Below, in pieces: positions 45,641 to 55,780 of a stretch of 64,000 bases of DNA. Every line of letters begins with the position of its first letter. Within the stretch, counting starts at the first letter, position 1. This DNA comes from Casuarina equisetifolia. Its lineage: Eukaryota > Streptophyta > Magnoliopsida > Fagales > Casuarinaceae. Made by a program: the position numbers and the translations under genes. The notes below the pieces were generated by a model. That model was not told the origin of the DNA. It saw nothing but the letters and a program-made list of their open reading frames with translations, and did no database searches. Location of the stretch: NCBI GenBank assembly GCA_028551475.1, contig CM052355.1:7316001-7380000 (forward strand). Reading direction: 5' to 3'.

Positions 45641-45689
45641 AGAGAGAAAGAGGATTGGGGGGGAGGGGGGGGGGGGGAATGCTTACAGG

Positions 45690-45763
45690 AGATTCCATTT
45701 CCAATTTAACAAACTTCACATCTAGAGGATATTTATCCCATTTGCCATTGGCACCATCATAAC
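45690..45763 (-). other. Candidate orphan exon, unknown family
   Basis: Between a ctgcag acceptor and a CCT|gtaagc donor, the minus strand encodes GYDGANGKWDKYPLDVKF followed by VKLEMESP in phase 0. The composition and clean splice borders suggest a former exon, but I cannot assign it and it does not correspond to any HAC segment I know. Confidence 0.3.
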
Positions 45764-47502
45764 CTGCAGTTCCATCAGCCGGATAAGAAATGGAACCTTG
45801 GTTTCTTGAAGTGTCATGAAGATAAAACAGAAAAAACTACCCAGGGTCAAGAATCTTTAAAATACAAAAGAGAGGTAGGCACATTGTTATAACTAATTGA
45901 TCTTGAAGTAATGGACATTTCAATAAGCCAAATCCTAATCTTCAATGATATTTATGTTTTTTATCTATCCTTATGTTATTCTGCGTTCTAATATTCAAGA
46001 ACCACTACAGGCTATCTAATTTTAATGCTTAAACCTGAAAAACGGAAGGCGGCAAAAATCAATGCAGTTGAATAACATGGAAATGAAATTAGCAGAACTA
46101 ACAAATTCTCCATTACTATGACTTACTACATCACCTCTTTCCCCAAAATACTTTTTTGACCTTTCAACCATCCTTTACCAGTTTCAACTTCAAATCTTTA
46201 CATCCAATGTACAGGGTACGCAGCATCACGTACACAAATGGTGATACCCACAACTTCCTTTTTGAACAAATATTTCAGCGAGCATGATGCACCAAAGACT
46301 CAACCCTCATAAAACATGCCACTTGGAGTTCCCACTTCATCTATCTCATACTAATTCAACAAACTGCATACAGCCTCTTTCTCCTATCAAATAAAATCCA
46401 TCTGCCATTGAGGACAGCAACTGTGCATATACTTAGATGGTTAGGTTTTTCCTTTATTCTTGGGTTTAGGTTATTTTATTCAGAACCCAGTCATTTTGGG
46501 TATCCCAAACCCAGTAGATTTAAGTTACAACTTAGGACTATCTTATTAGGAATTGGACAGTTGAATTTTGCTAAAACAGTTTTATTAGCACCTGAAGTAT
46601 TATGACTATAAGAAAGATGAGACCGTAATATGGTTATAGCAGTTTAATAAAATAAAATAAAAAAGATAAAATTGATCACTTAACATGTCTTTATAAAAAA
46701 TCAAGCAATAGTTTTTGTTTATCACGGGACTATTGCACACACAACGCGGCCATGAATAGAAAGGGATCAGTTCAAATAGCGTCGACAAACATCAATAAAA
46801 ACTTTGTTAAAATACCGTCAAGTGTTGGTTTTCTTGAAAACGTGAGGAAACATCAAGAAAGCAACAAATATTTTATGGTTTTAAACCTACGACATATAAG
46901 GAATAGGAAAGGACCGTATAAAATTCTTTGGGTGTGACATCTTAACCTAACCTGACAACAATTCTCTAAGTGAAGTGATCTTAAACAACTTTTGTCCAAG
47001 CGTCGTGTGTCAGTGCTAACGAAGGGCTTACCATTTGAGTGGCAGGCGTTCCATACATCCCCAAATAAACCCTCCTAAAATTCTCTCCTATTCCCAATCC
47101 GATGAAGGAAAAAAAATGTTCTTCAAAGAATTCTAGAAAACTAAAAATTGAAACAACCCAAACTTGCAATAATTCCCATCCCCTCACAATAATCTGAATT
47201 TGAGGTACAATTTAGTCTCAGATCAACAACAAAGCAACCCTTTCCAGAACAAAAACATATCAAAAAACCAAGAAAAAAGAAATTACAACCACACTAAGAT
47301 CAATCTATTGCAAACTGAAAGAGACAAAGAAAAAGGAACTGAATTCAATAGGTACCCAGGGTACGACCTGGAGTGGCCGCCATGAAACTACTAGATGCGA
47401 GTACCTCCGCAAAGGACAGACCACAAAAATTTCACAGAACCGTGTGTGTCTATTTATTTTGCGGAAACAACAGCTTTCCTGCCCTCCGATTTTCTTTACT
47501 TC

Positions 47503-47675
47503 GATTATGTAACTCAAACCGAATAGGCGGCGAACTTGTGCAGTAAAATCCTTAAAACGGTCGGATTATGTAACTCAAACGGAATAGACCGAATAGGCGG
47601 CGAACTGGTGCAGTAAAATCCTTAAAACGGTCGGATTATGTAACTCAAACCGAATAGGCGGCGAACCGGTGCTGT
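47503..47675. repeat. Three-copy tandem repeat, unit ~61-70 bp
   Basis: Units start at 47503, 47564 and 47634, each opening GATTATGTAACTCAAAC and containing GAATAGGCGGCGAAC. The first two also share GTGCAGTAAAATCCTTAAAA. The second carries an extra 'ggaatagacc' duplication. Copies are nearly identical, so the expansion is recent compared with surrounding relics. The third is cut short shortly before the LTR-like element at 47691. Confidence 0.92.
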
Positions 47676-47690
47676 AATTTCCTCGATGCC

Positions 47691-48152
47691 TGTTGGGCAA
47701 TCAATTGTTTTAGGATCCATGCCACTGAGGCCCATGTAAGGTCCGCTGGCCCATTGTATGATTTTATTTATTTATTTATTCCTTGGGCTAGTTCATTCGT
47801 ATTGGCTAGTAACTGTACGAACCAAGTATGCCCACAGGCTTCGTCTCCGCTGCATTAGGAGAGCATGGCCGGGAGTCTGTTTTCTGACTTGGTATTCGGC
47901 GCCAGAAGGTGGATAGCAGCCTATGGTTTGTTTGTGGTTGAATTTGTGCCTGCTTTCAGGCAGGTTGTATTTGTATATTTTGTACCATCTACTATAAAGG
48001 GAGGTTAAGTATACTCAATCCTAATCGGGCTTTGCTAAATTAGGTTCGGGTTGGGTATGCCTAACCGACTGATATGGACTTGCCTGTGTCAGTCCACCAT
48101 CTTTTGTACTGGCTATTTATGCCTCAATGAAAATTTATGGTGTTGCCTAACA
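47691..48152. mobile_element. Solo LTR-like element, 462 bp
   Basis: Begins TGTTGGGCAA and ends TTGCCTAACA, an imperfect 10-base terminal inverted repeat typical of copia LTRs (TGTTGG...CCAACA type). It has an internal TATA box (ACTATAAAGG, 47991-48000) oriented along the plus strand and no coding sequence. No target-site duplication is seen, so it may be a recombined or end-eroded copy. Confidence 0.55.
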
Positions 48153-48155
48153 AAA

Positions 48156-48273
48156 TAGTTTCCGCTTTGTGTTGTATAGATTTTCCTTATAAACATAGGG
48201 CTCAACGTAATTGGCAAACTATCGAATCAAAGTTAACAGTTTTTTAGTTCTTGGGTTGTTAGGTTTCTTTGGT
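48156..48273 (+). mobile_element. LTR fragment matching the 35.9-kb LTR
   Basis: Matches 35917-36083 in order and orientation ('gtatagattttcc(c/t)tataaa', 'ggctc', 'atcgaatcaaagtta', 'ggttgttagg', 'tttctttggtt'), lacking about 45 internal bases present in the other copy. Both copies end at the same point, as expected of an LTR terminus. The repeat family of 48270-49200 follows immediately. Confidence 0.65.
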
Positions 48274-49200
48274 TCTAATTGAAACAATATGTGAATCATA
48301 TCAAAATCAATAAATGTAAATGGAAAGAAAAAAAAAAAAAAGGAGAGCAAGTCTAGTCATCCGAGTGACAAAGACCATATACATTAGAATCACAAAAAAA
48401 ATTAAGCTATCTAAACATAGAAAAAGAAGAAAGAAAAAGAAGTTTAATTATGTGGATGATTTAGACCATCTAGGTGTTATGTTTGATTTACTAGTAATTA
48501 ACAACAGGATTGGAAGGTTTCAAATGTATATTTGACTAACCTATTCTAAAAGTGTAGTCAAATCAACAAGTGACTTATTTGAAATAAAGTTAAAATATAA
48601 ATTTTTGGTTTTTTAAATTTAGAATGAACCCCTTATTTGTAAGGGAGATAAGGTTGAGATATTTTTGGAATAATTTCTCTATTTTCATATTATTTTGTTT
48701 AGACCAATTGTTGTGCAGACTATAGAATGATAACCACAAAAAAATAAAAAAATAATAATGAGCAAATAGAAAATAAATTATCATAAGTAGAAAAAAGTTC
48801 TTAGCAATCTATTGAACCTGAAGATTGCTCAGAAAATCTTCTCTCATTAGTGATAAGAAGTTCTTAACATAACAGAGAAGAAGAAAAAAAAGAGGACAAA
48901 GTTAAAAAAGTGACTCAAAATTTTCTTTTTTCTAAGGATGTCAATAGATTAGAGAACAAAATATCTAGTGATCAATAGAAAAAACAGAAAATCTTGCATC
49001 ATGGTATATTGAGGACAAACAAACAATTAGTATCCATCATAGCGATGGAAAATATGTATGAATTACACCAAAATCAAGCAATCTAAACGCATCAAAAGAG
49101 AGGACAATAAGTTTGATTATGCTTATGGTTGGAACCGCTTATCATATGATGCTTCCTTTGCAATAATATTTAACCAAATATTGGAAGGCTGAAAACGTAT
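48270..49200. repeat. Second copy of the unknown dispersed repeat family
   Basis: 48430-48960 aligns along its length with 33840-34400 (shared strings include 'aaccccttatttg', 'gagatatttt', 'gaccaattgttgtg', 'agactatagaatgataa', 'gttcttagcaatctattgaa', 'gtgactcaaaattttcttttttc'). The flanks carry the same 'gtgaatcatatcaaaatcaa' type phrases as the 33-35 kb array. No coding capacity is seen. Confidence 0.8.
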
Positions 49201-49233
49201 GTTTAACTAAGAAACTCTAAAACGAATCACCAG

Positions 49234-49611
49234 ATGGTTTGGAACGGGTGCAACATGTTTAGCACCACGTTGGTCCGACCCTTTGAGCTAGTAAATATGG
49301 TCGCGGCGACGATAACTATGTCCAAAGACCAAATTATGATTTCATACGAGGCCCTCTTTGTTCAAGTTCACTTGGCCGGCTCAAATTGCGACAAAACGTG
49401 TACCGACTGGGACGACATTTGCTTTGGGAGGAGTTTTCATAAATTTGTCGAATCTTGTTGGAAAATAGCTAAGATGCCTTGTAATAACTTGATTAGAAGA
49501 GTTTTGTCTCCCTGCATTGAATGGAAGGAAGAGTTTGTATGTCAATCCCAAATCCGACTGAAATATGGTATACGGAGAATGGGAATAATGTTGAAAATCA
49601 AGATCACATAA
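49234..49611 (+). other. Unrecognised 125-codon open frame
   Basis: A plus-strand open frame in locally GC-richer sequence (49230-49450), with several Cys and Trp residues (CDKTCTDWDDICFG). It has no recognisable family, splice context or promoter. It may be a fragment of an unknown transposon or chance. Confidence 0.15.
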
Positions 49612-49619
49612 CTGGCGGT

Positions 49620-52600
49620 GAGGAATAGAGTGCCGGCATGAACAAGTAACGTGAACTAAAGAGAAATTGTGAATATGAAAGAGAAATTAAAAAAAGAAGA
49701 AGAAATGAAAGTGGAAATTTCATCACCACAAGCCCCAATGGTTGCAATGTTATTAGGGAAACCACAGCAACTTAACTTTCATCAATGTTATAAAACCACT
49801 CATCTAAAAGTTACAAGGACCATCCTTTTATAAGAGGTCATAGTGGAACACAAACAAGAAGTGACCAAAAATGAACCCAGGAGATTAATCATGATCATCA
49901 TAAATTATTTAGTGCCGAAGCTAACAGACATTAATGCATGATTATTATGGCATTATAAAGTGTTAAAGTTAACTCAAGGACTTAATCATTATTTCTAAGG
50001 CTGTTGGAACACTTCCACATGAAGGACATTCATTGTCCACCGTTATCAACTGTATAATCTATATTACTTGATGCATAGCAGTGCACGTTCCTCGCAAACT
50101 CAGCAACACTAGATATTTATATCAAACTTGGAGTAGATTGCATCATGATATATATTAAAAGCTTCTGGAATTTTTTTTTTTTTAATTGTGCTCTTGTTGT
50201 AGCTTCTGGAGTATCAAATCAGTATTGATGTGGCAAACTTGAACTCGCTACATCTCTTTTTTAATCTGATCCCAAAGAATGTACATTTTCGTTCATATTA
50301 ATAGCTATAACAAATAACAAGGTTAACCGTATTATTTAATAGTCGCAGCTTTTGCCTTTTGCTTCCATTTACCTTCTCTTTGTGGTTGTCTTTTACGAAT
50401 GGCCTTTATTCCAAGGGGGCCCAGGTCTAAGCACCTTGGCCTAGTATTCGGTCAAGGTAACTGGTGACCTTTTAGACTCACATTTAACACGTGTGTTTGT
50501 AAATAAAAAATAAAAAATAAAAAATAAAAAATAAAAAATAAAAAATGAAAAATACAAAAGAAAAGCAAAGCAATAAAACTGCAGGCCCTAATTTCCCAGT
50601 GCACGAAAGGCCATCCCGCACCTGTATGGTGAAATTAAGTTCTAGGAGGTCCGATTAGCTGTCTGTCAAGCCCACTATAAGTCAATGACCTTTCTATTGG
50701 GATTTTGTTCTATATTGAAAGTGGAGTTTTTTCCTTGAGACTTGTATGAATTAGTGTCTCTCTTCTCTTATTTGTGCTTTTAGGAAAATAGTATTGGACC
50801 CACTTGATATGATATCAAAATATACTTTTCTTCTCTTTTTAGGCTAATAGTCAAAAAAGCCTTTCTTTCATATTGATTGAATATCACTTCTTAACATGGA
50901 GAGGACATGTTGAAATTTCATGATATAATGGTAGAGTTTTATTCTTGAAACTCTCTATATGAGTTAGTGTCATCTTTTCCACATGAACGACTTTGGAAAA
51001 ATACCAGTCCACTACCGTAAAGGCCTTGGTGGGGCTGGTGTTACAAGAGGACAATTCGTTCGGTCTGACTCTGAGGTCCAAACATCGCCAGCAATTTCAG
51101 CACCCGTTGCCATTAGAAATATCAGTACGAACAAAATTTTGGAGCCATGATTAATCTTTTTGAACGCATTTTATTCTCGGTGGGCAGCTTTTAGGTTTGA
51201 TGGAAGTTGGTTTTGGAAACACTTGTCTGAAAGAAACTAGATTTGTTTTTGGCCCAGCATGGCTCTTGGCCCTAAGCATTTAGAAAACTGAAGTTGTCCT
51301 CGAGACATCGACGAAGAAATGAAGAAAAAGCGTCAAATCGGTGATGACGGCGACTTCCACCGTCTCATCAATCAAATAGAGACGATGGTGATAAAGTGGA
51401 TGTGCCAACAAGGCTTCTTTTTTAACTTTTTTTTTTTTCTGAGATTAGTTTGTTCTTCTTCGAACGGATGATCCCAACACGATGAAAAGGAATGAAAAGC
51501 TGCCTAATTACAAGGCAAATCTTTTACCAAGGCAACAATAAGGTAAACTATGTTAAAGCAGGAGCAACCAGAAAAATGCAACAAGCAAATTACAAGAGTT
51601 ACAGTTGTCAATCAATCAAAGATACAACATTTAAAGTTTTTTTCATGTACCATAATTCCGACAGTTCCCAAGACGTAAAAGCACATGCAATGTTGCAGTC
51701 TTTTCAAAATCAGAATCTGTGAAGACAAGATCCAAAGCCACGCCACTGAATCACGGAAAGGATCCACTGATCCACTGTTCCAGACAAGACCCTTCCCGGC
51801 CTTCTCAGTTGAGATTTAGACCTCTAGTCAAGAACTGCACCCCCTCTAACGAGACATTCTTCAGAAGTAAATGCGGTTGCGACTACTTATGGAAAGAAAT
51901 GAGTAGGTAATTGACGAGATTTGGAGCAATGAGTGTAGGAAAACTGAAGTATGGCATTTGCTTTTTTGGGGGCAGAGTTGGGGAGTGGGAACAATCCGGA
52001 CCCAGTTGCTATTCCCTGACACTTTCCGCCAACTTTGAAGGAAGAAGAGTGTGCTTCCAAATGGTACCAAACAAAGCCAAACCGACCTTTACCCATCAGT
52101 CTTTTGACTTGCTCTGTCCCTGCACCGTCAGTGTACTCCTGAAGAAAACGAGTCCTCTGAACCGTGTCTTCTTCCTCCACGGAAAGCTAAATATTCATAA
52201 GCTAAATAACAAAGATTTTGATCTCTTAATGAACAATTTAGTGATGATGGAACTGAAAGGTGAAGATTACGTAGACACGCATAGATAGGCAGTTATATTA
52301 TGTTCACAGGTGCTTTTTATTTTGAAGACGGATTGTGAAATTCTGAGGAATGGTATTCTACTTATATTTCTTAAAACATTATTTTCGTCCATCCATTATC
52401 CATAAAAAGGTTTATGGTATCCTAAAAAGAACCTGATGATAACAAGACTGTTGTACAATATAGAGAATAGTAAATGCTATTTACTTCTGATTGCTAGATC
52501 AGATTGATTACTGTTCGTACTGACCATGGGACCACACTCGTCATTAATGGCTTAAGCAAAAATTGGTGGTCTTTGCTGATAAATCTGACCATCACAACTC

Positions 52601-53900
52601 ATTCAATCTTACGTACAGCTGAGATTGTCAATAACAAGTAAATCTAACAGTTAAATTGCCCTTACAGATCTTCAGAATCAGATCAAACCAAGATTTCAGA
52701 ACTACAAGAAGGTACACTTAAACTGTCATGATTTCGTTGCTTCTCACTCTAAAGCTTCAAGTTGAGAGCCAGTTTTTCTGTGGAAGCATCACAATATATC
52801 TCTAGTACCCTATAGTCCGCAGCCGTGCATACGTGCTCAAGCTACTTCATATTTCACCGGAGCATTTAACCAAGATTGACTTGAAGCAATAGACAAAGAT
52901 GTATTAAAATTAAAATATGTTTTTTTTTTTTTCATTTTTCTTTTCTCTTTCCTCCTCGCAGCTCTCCTTTTCCAAGGCTATGAATTTCTTCCCTGATAAT
53001 ACAGCCGAAGGAGAGACTTGTCTGTGTTGGTTTCTCAAAAACAGAGTGAAGTGATTTTTCAACAGCAAAAATAGAGAAGCCAGCGAAATTAAATAAGAGC
53101 AAACGCGCTATGAAGCGCAGTAAACAGAAATGAAACGTGAAGCCCCGAAAAGTACTAATCAATACAAACACAGAAAACCTCAGAGGTCGAAAGTGAGGAA
53201 AGCGAAAGCATGCGGGGATGAAAGGAGAGAGGGAAGAATAGAAACGGTTTTGAGGGAAGGGAAACGCCAAGAAGTGGACGAGACAAGAGAGAAAACCTTT
53301 TTTTTTTTTTTTTTTTTATTTGGTCCGACTGAGGCCACTGCAACTAGGGTTGGGCAAAAAATGCAAAAGGTAAACTTGCGAAATGCAGTCGGTCTGGTTT
53401 TCTCACCTTTCCAACCCAACCCTTGGATGGATTCTATTCTTTTTCACTTACCTCCAACCCCAGCTTTGGAGAAGCCAAGTTTAGTTAGCAAATGATTTTG
53501 AACATGAACTATTCGCCATTTATGAATTATGTGTAAATGTTTCTATTATTTTCAAGTGATTACTATGATATCCTTTTTGATAATTTTCTATATTTATCTT
53601 AGGGAAATTCCGTCGTAAGTGTTTCGTGTTTTCTACAGCTTCCTTTTCGTGAACTTGAAGCAGGAATTGTATCAGTGTTTTAGTCAAATAAAAACTGTTT
53701 GAAAGGAAAACAATGAGATGATTCGAGAGATATGATTTTTTAATATAATATTCTCATTAACCACTCAATTAAAAACACAAACAAGTATCATTGTTCGCGA
53801 CAATCTGAAACACAAATCTTAATATTAGTAACAAAAACTAGAAAGTGCAAACTCTAACATAAATGACACCGTCGTGTCACATAACAAGAACCTTAGATTA
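49620..53900. other. Gene-poor spacer upstream of the GRF gene
   Basis: AT-rich sequence with a seven-base (ATAAAAA)n run at 50501-50553 and a poly-T run near 53298-53320. The part 51480-52290 is less AT-rich and has overlapping short open frames on both strands (e.g. 51911-52288 plus, 52180-51887 minus). None matches a family, so it may be a non-coding transcript or a distal GRF leader. Confidence 0.5.
50501..50553. repeat. (TAAAAAA)n heptanucleotide microsatellite
   Basis: About seven successive copies of an A-rich seven-base unit. Confidence 0.85.
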
Positions 53901-54267
53901 AAATACCAAAATTAAGATCGACTTGTCTCTGGCGTTCGCAGCACAGCACGCTCAATCTTTTTACATTGACGATGAGAAGGCGCTTGTGATAGCATCAGAG
54001 AACTGCGAGCAGGCTGAGCTAACATCTGGCCCCGATATCTCTCGAGCTGATCCTGACACATGGATCCCCAAATTAACAGGACACATACGCCTTCGTTCAC
54101 AACTAGGTCTCTTGGCACTCGGTTACAATCTCCACTGCGAATGTTTCGGCTTTCTGTAATCGCGGGCGCGCTTTCCAAGGACTGCCATTTTGGAGACGGG
54201 AAAACCTGAGGTGTGTGTGCTAGACTAGATTTAAATCTAACTTTGCTCCCCCTCTGCACAGTTGCTT

Positions 54268-54399
54268 ATGGATTTCTGTGAAGTTGTCAGGCGCAAGAGC
54301 AACAGCAACAAAGGCAGCTGCGCTGCAGAAGCAAAGCAACAGAGGTGCAGTAATAATAAGAACAGACTGACCCAAGAGATAGGCGAAAGCTGGCAGTAG
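54268..54399 (+). promoter_or_regulatory. 43-codon upstream ORF in the GRF leader
   Basis: ATG at 54268 opens a complete reading frame (MDFCEVVRRKSNSNKGSC...) ending in TAG at 54397-54399, about 150 bases before the GRF start codon. The bases 5' of its ATG form no strong initiation context. If the leader is continuous it would be read before the GRF frame. It could instead be an unrelated piece of the 5' UTR. Confidence 0.4.
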
Positions 54400-54545
54400 C
54401 ATCATCGGAGCCATTAGTTTCGTCCATGTAACAGAAGATTCTGCGACCAATGGACTCCCAAAAAAAAACCCTTTGTGATCTCTGAAAGATCTCCGAAGTT
54501 GTTCTTGTTCTCTTTCGTGGTCCTTCCGAAGATTAGTGCAAGAAT

Positions 54546-55780
54546 ATGATGCGTGCAAGAATTAGGTCTCCTTTCACAGCAACTCAATGGCAAGAGCTTG
54601 AACAGCAGGCGCTTATCTTCAAATGTATGACCTCAGGGATACCTATACCACTGGATCTCCTAAATAGTATCAAAAGTAGCTTGGAATTTTCAATTTCTTC
54701 GAGGCTTTTCCCTCAACGCCCAGGTAAGCATGCCAAACTGTTGTCACCGTCGTTTACTTTTAGCACGATTTACTTCAGAACTGATAGTAATTTTTAGACA
54801 TGTTCATAAAACTAATTTCTTTAGTGGGGACAAATCAACATTTTGGGGTCTGGCTGTGACTCTTGGCTGCAGTTGGCTGGGCTTGTTTTGAGATGGGATT
54901 AGGCAGAAAGGTAGACCCTGAGCCAGGTAGGTGCAGAAGAACAGACGGGAAGAAGTGGAGATGCTCAAAGGAGGCATACCCAGATTCCAAGTACTGTGAG
55001 AAACACATGCACAGAGGCAAAAACCGTTCAAGAAAGCCTGTGGAAGTTACATCAACTGCAGCACGAACCACAAACGTTTCACCAAGCATCTCATCAATTA
55101 ACAGAAACCTTTCCATAAACAGCACAACCACACCCACAACCTCTTCCTTCTCTGTCGCTACACTTTCTTATTCCGAGACATTAGAAGCCCATTCCGACCT
55201 TCATCCTTACCACGCGACTACTACTTATCCCTCCCTTTATTCGCATTCCTCTTCTAGACCTCCTGTTTGCGGTTTGTTACCTAAAAATAAAACTACCCAT
55301 CAGCTATTTTTGGACTCTGGATCTTATTCTCCTGCTGATAATGACTACGGGTTTGTATAACATAGCGAAAATAACTTTTTCTCCCATTGATTTTATTTTT
55401 GTTTTATATTTTTAATCTTTCATGCAAATAGTTACTTTCATAGCACCGGCGAGGGCGTGGACCAGAGAGTCTTTCTCCCAGAAGCTTCAGACACTGCTAG
55501 AATCCTCCCTGAATCATATCAGAGATTAGCAATGGGATCCCATAAAGGTCACTCCATCACGCAGTTGCAAAGCCTTGCTGATAGTGCGGAGCAAAAACAG
55601 CAGCAGCAAGAACAACCTTGCTTGGTTCTGGGTACGGATTTCAAGTCACCAGAAGAAGTTAAATCTGAGGACAAAGCTGAATCCAGAAAGCCACTACTCC
55701 AATTTCTTGGAGAGTGGCCTCCGAAGAACGAAGATACCTGGCTCGATCTTGCTTCCAGTTCTAGAGTCCCTGCTGGTTAG
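54546..55780 (+). CDS. GRF5-like: GRF5-type growth-regulating factor
   Basis: Plant-specific transcription factor that works with GIF co-activators to promote cell proliferation in leaf primordia. Three exons, 54546-54723, 54873-55350 and 55432-55780, join in frame to 334 residues. The QLQ domain (GIF binding) is at about 9-44 ([20 protein letters not shown]), the WRC domain at about 74-114 with the Cys/His zinc motif and basic tail ([31 protein letters not shown]). C-terminal motifs follow ([32 protein letters not shown]). The N-terminus and motif order match the GRF5 subgroup. A possible fourth exon exists: splicing at the GTTAGT inside codon 333 to the acceptor before 55909 would change the end to ...VPADA. 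Regulated by miR396 through the site in exon 2. No damage is seen. Confidence 0.95.
55024..55045 (+). promoter_or_regulatory. miR396 target site in GRF exon 2
   Basis: CGTTCAAGAAAGCCTGTGGA sits at the end of the WRC-coding segment (encoding RSRKPVE). It is the canonical GRF site, complementary to miR396 with the usual single-base bulge in the target. Confidence 0.9.

Noticed and set aside
46981..47517. 5' exons of a gene reading toward the HAC relic (ATG at 47383, an exon-like piece near 47030-47140)
   Set aside because: The ATG frame stops after 12 codons, the exon-like piece matches no family, and no coherent gene can be built from them.
50560..50690. 5S rRNA or tRNA-derived SINE
   Set aside because: Some GC-rich phrases looked structured, but the conserved 5S sequence and clear A/B box spacing are not present.
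51887..52288. Overlapping plus and minus open frames upstream of GRF as protein genes
   Set aside because: Neither strand shows a family motif or splice structure; a non-coding transcript is at least as likely.
53912..54558. Minus-strand open frames opposite the GRF leader, one with a hydrophobic stretch
   Set aside because: They lie antisense to the GRF 5' region, and the hydrophobic run is explained by translation of GCA/CAG-rich leader sequence on the opposite strand.
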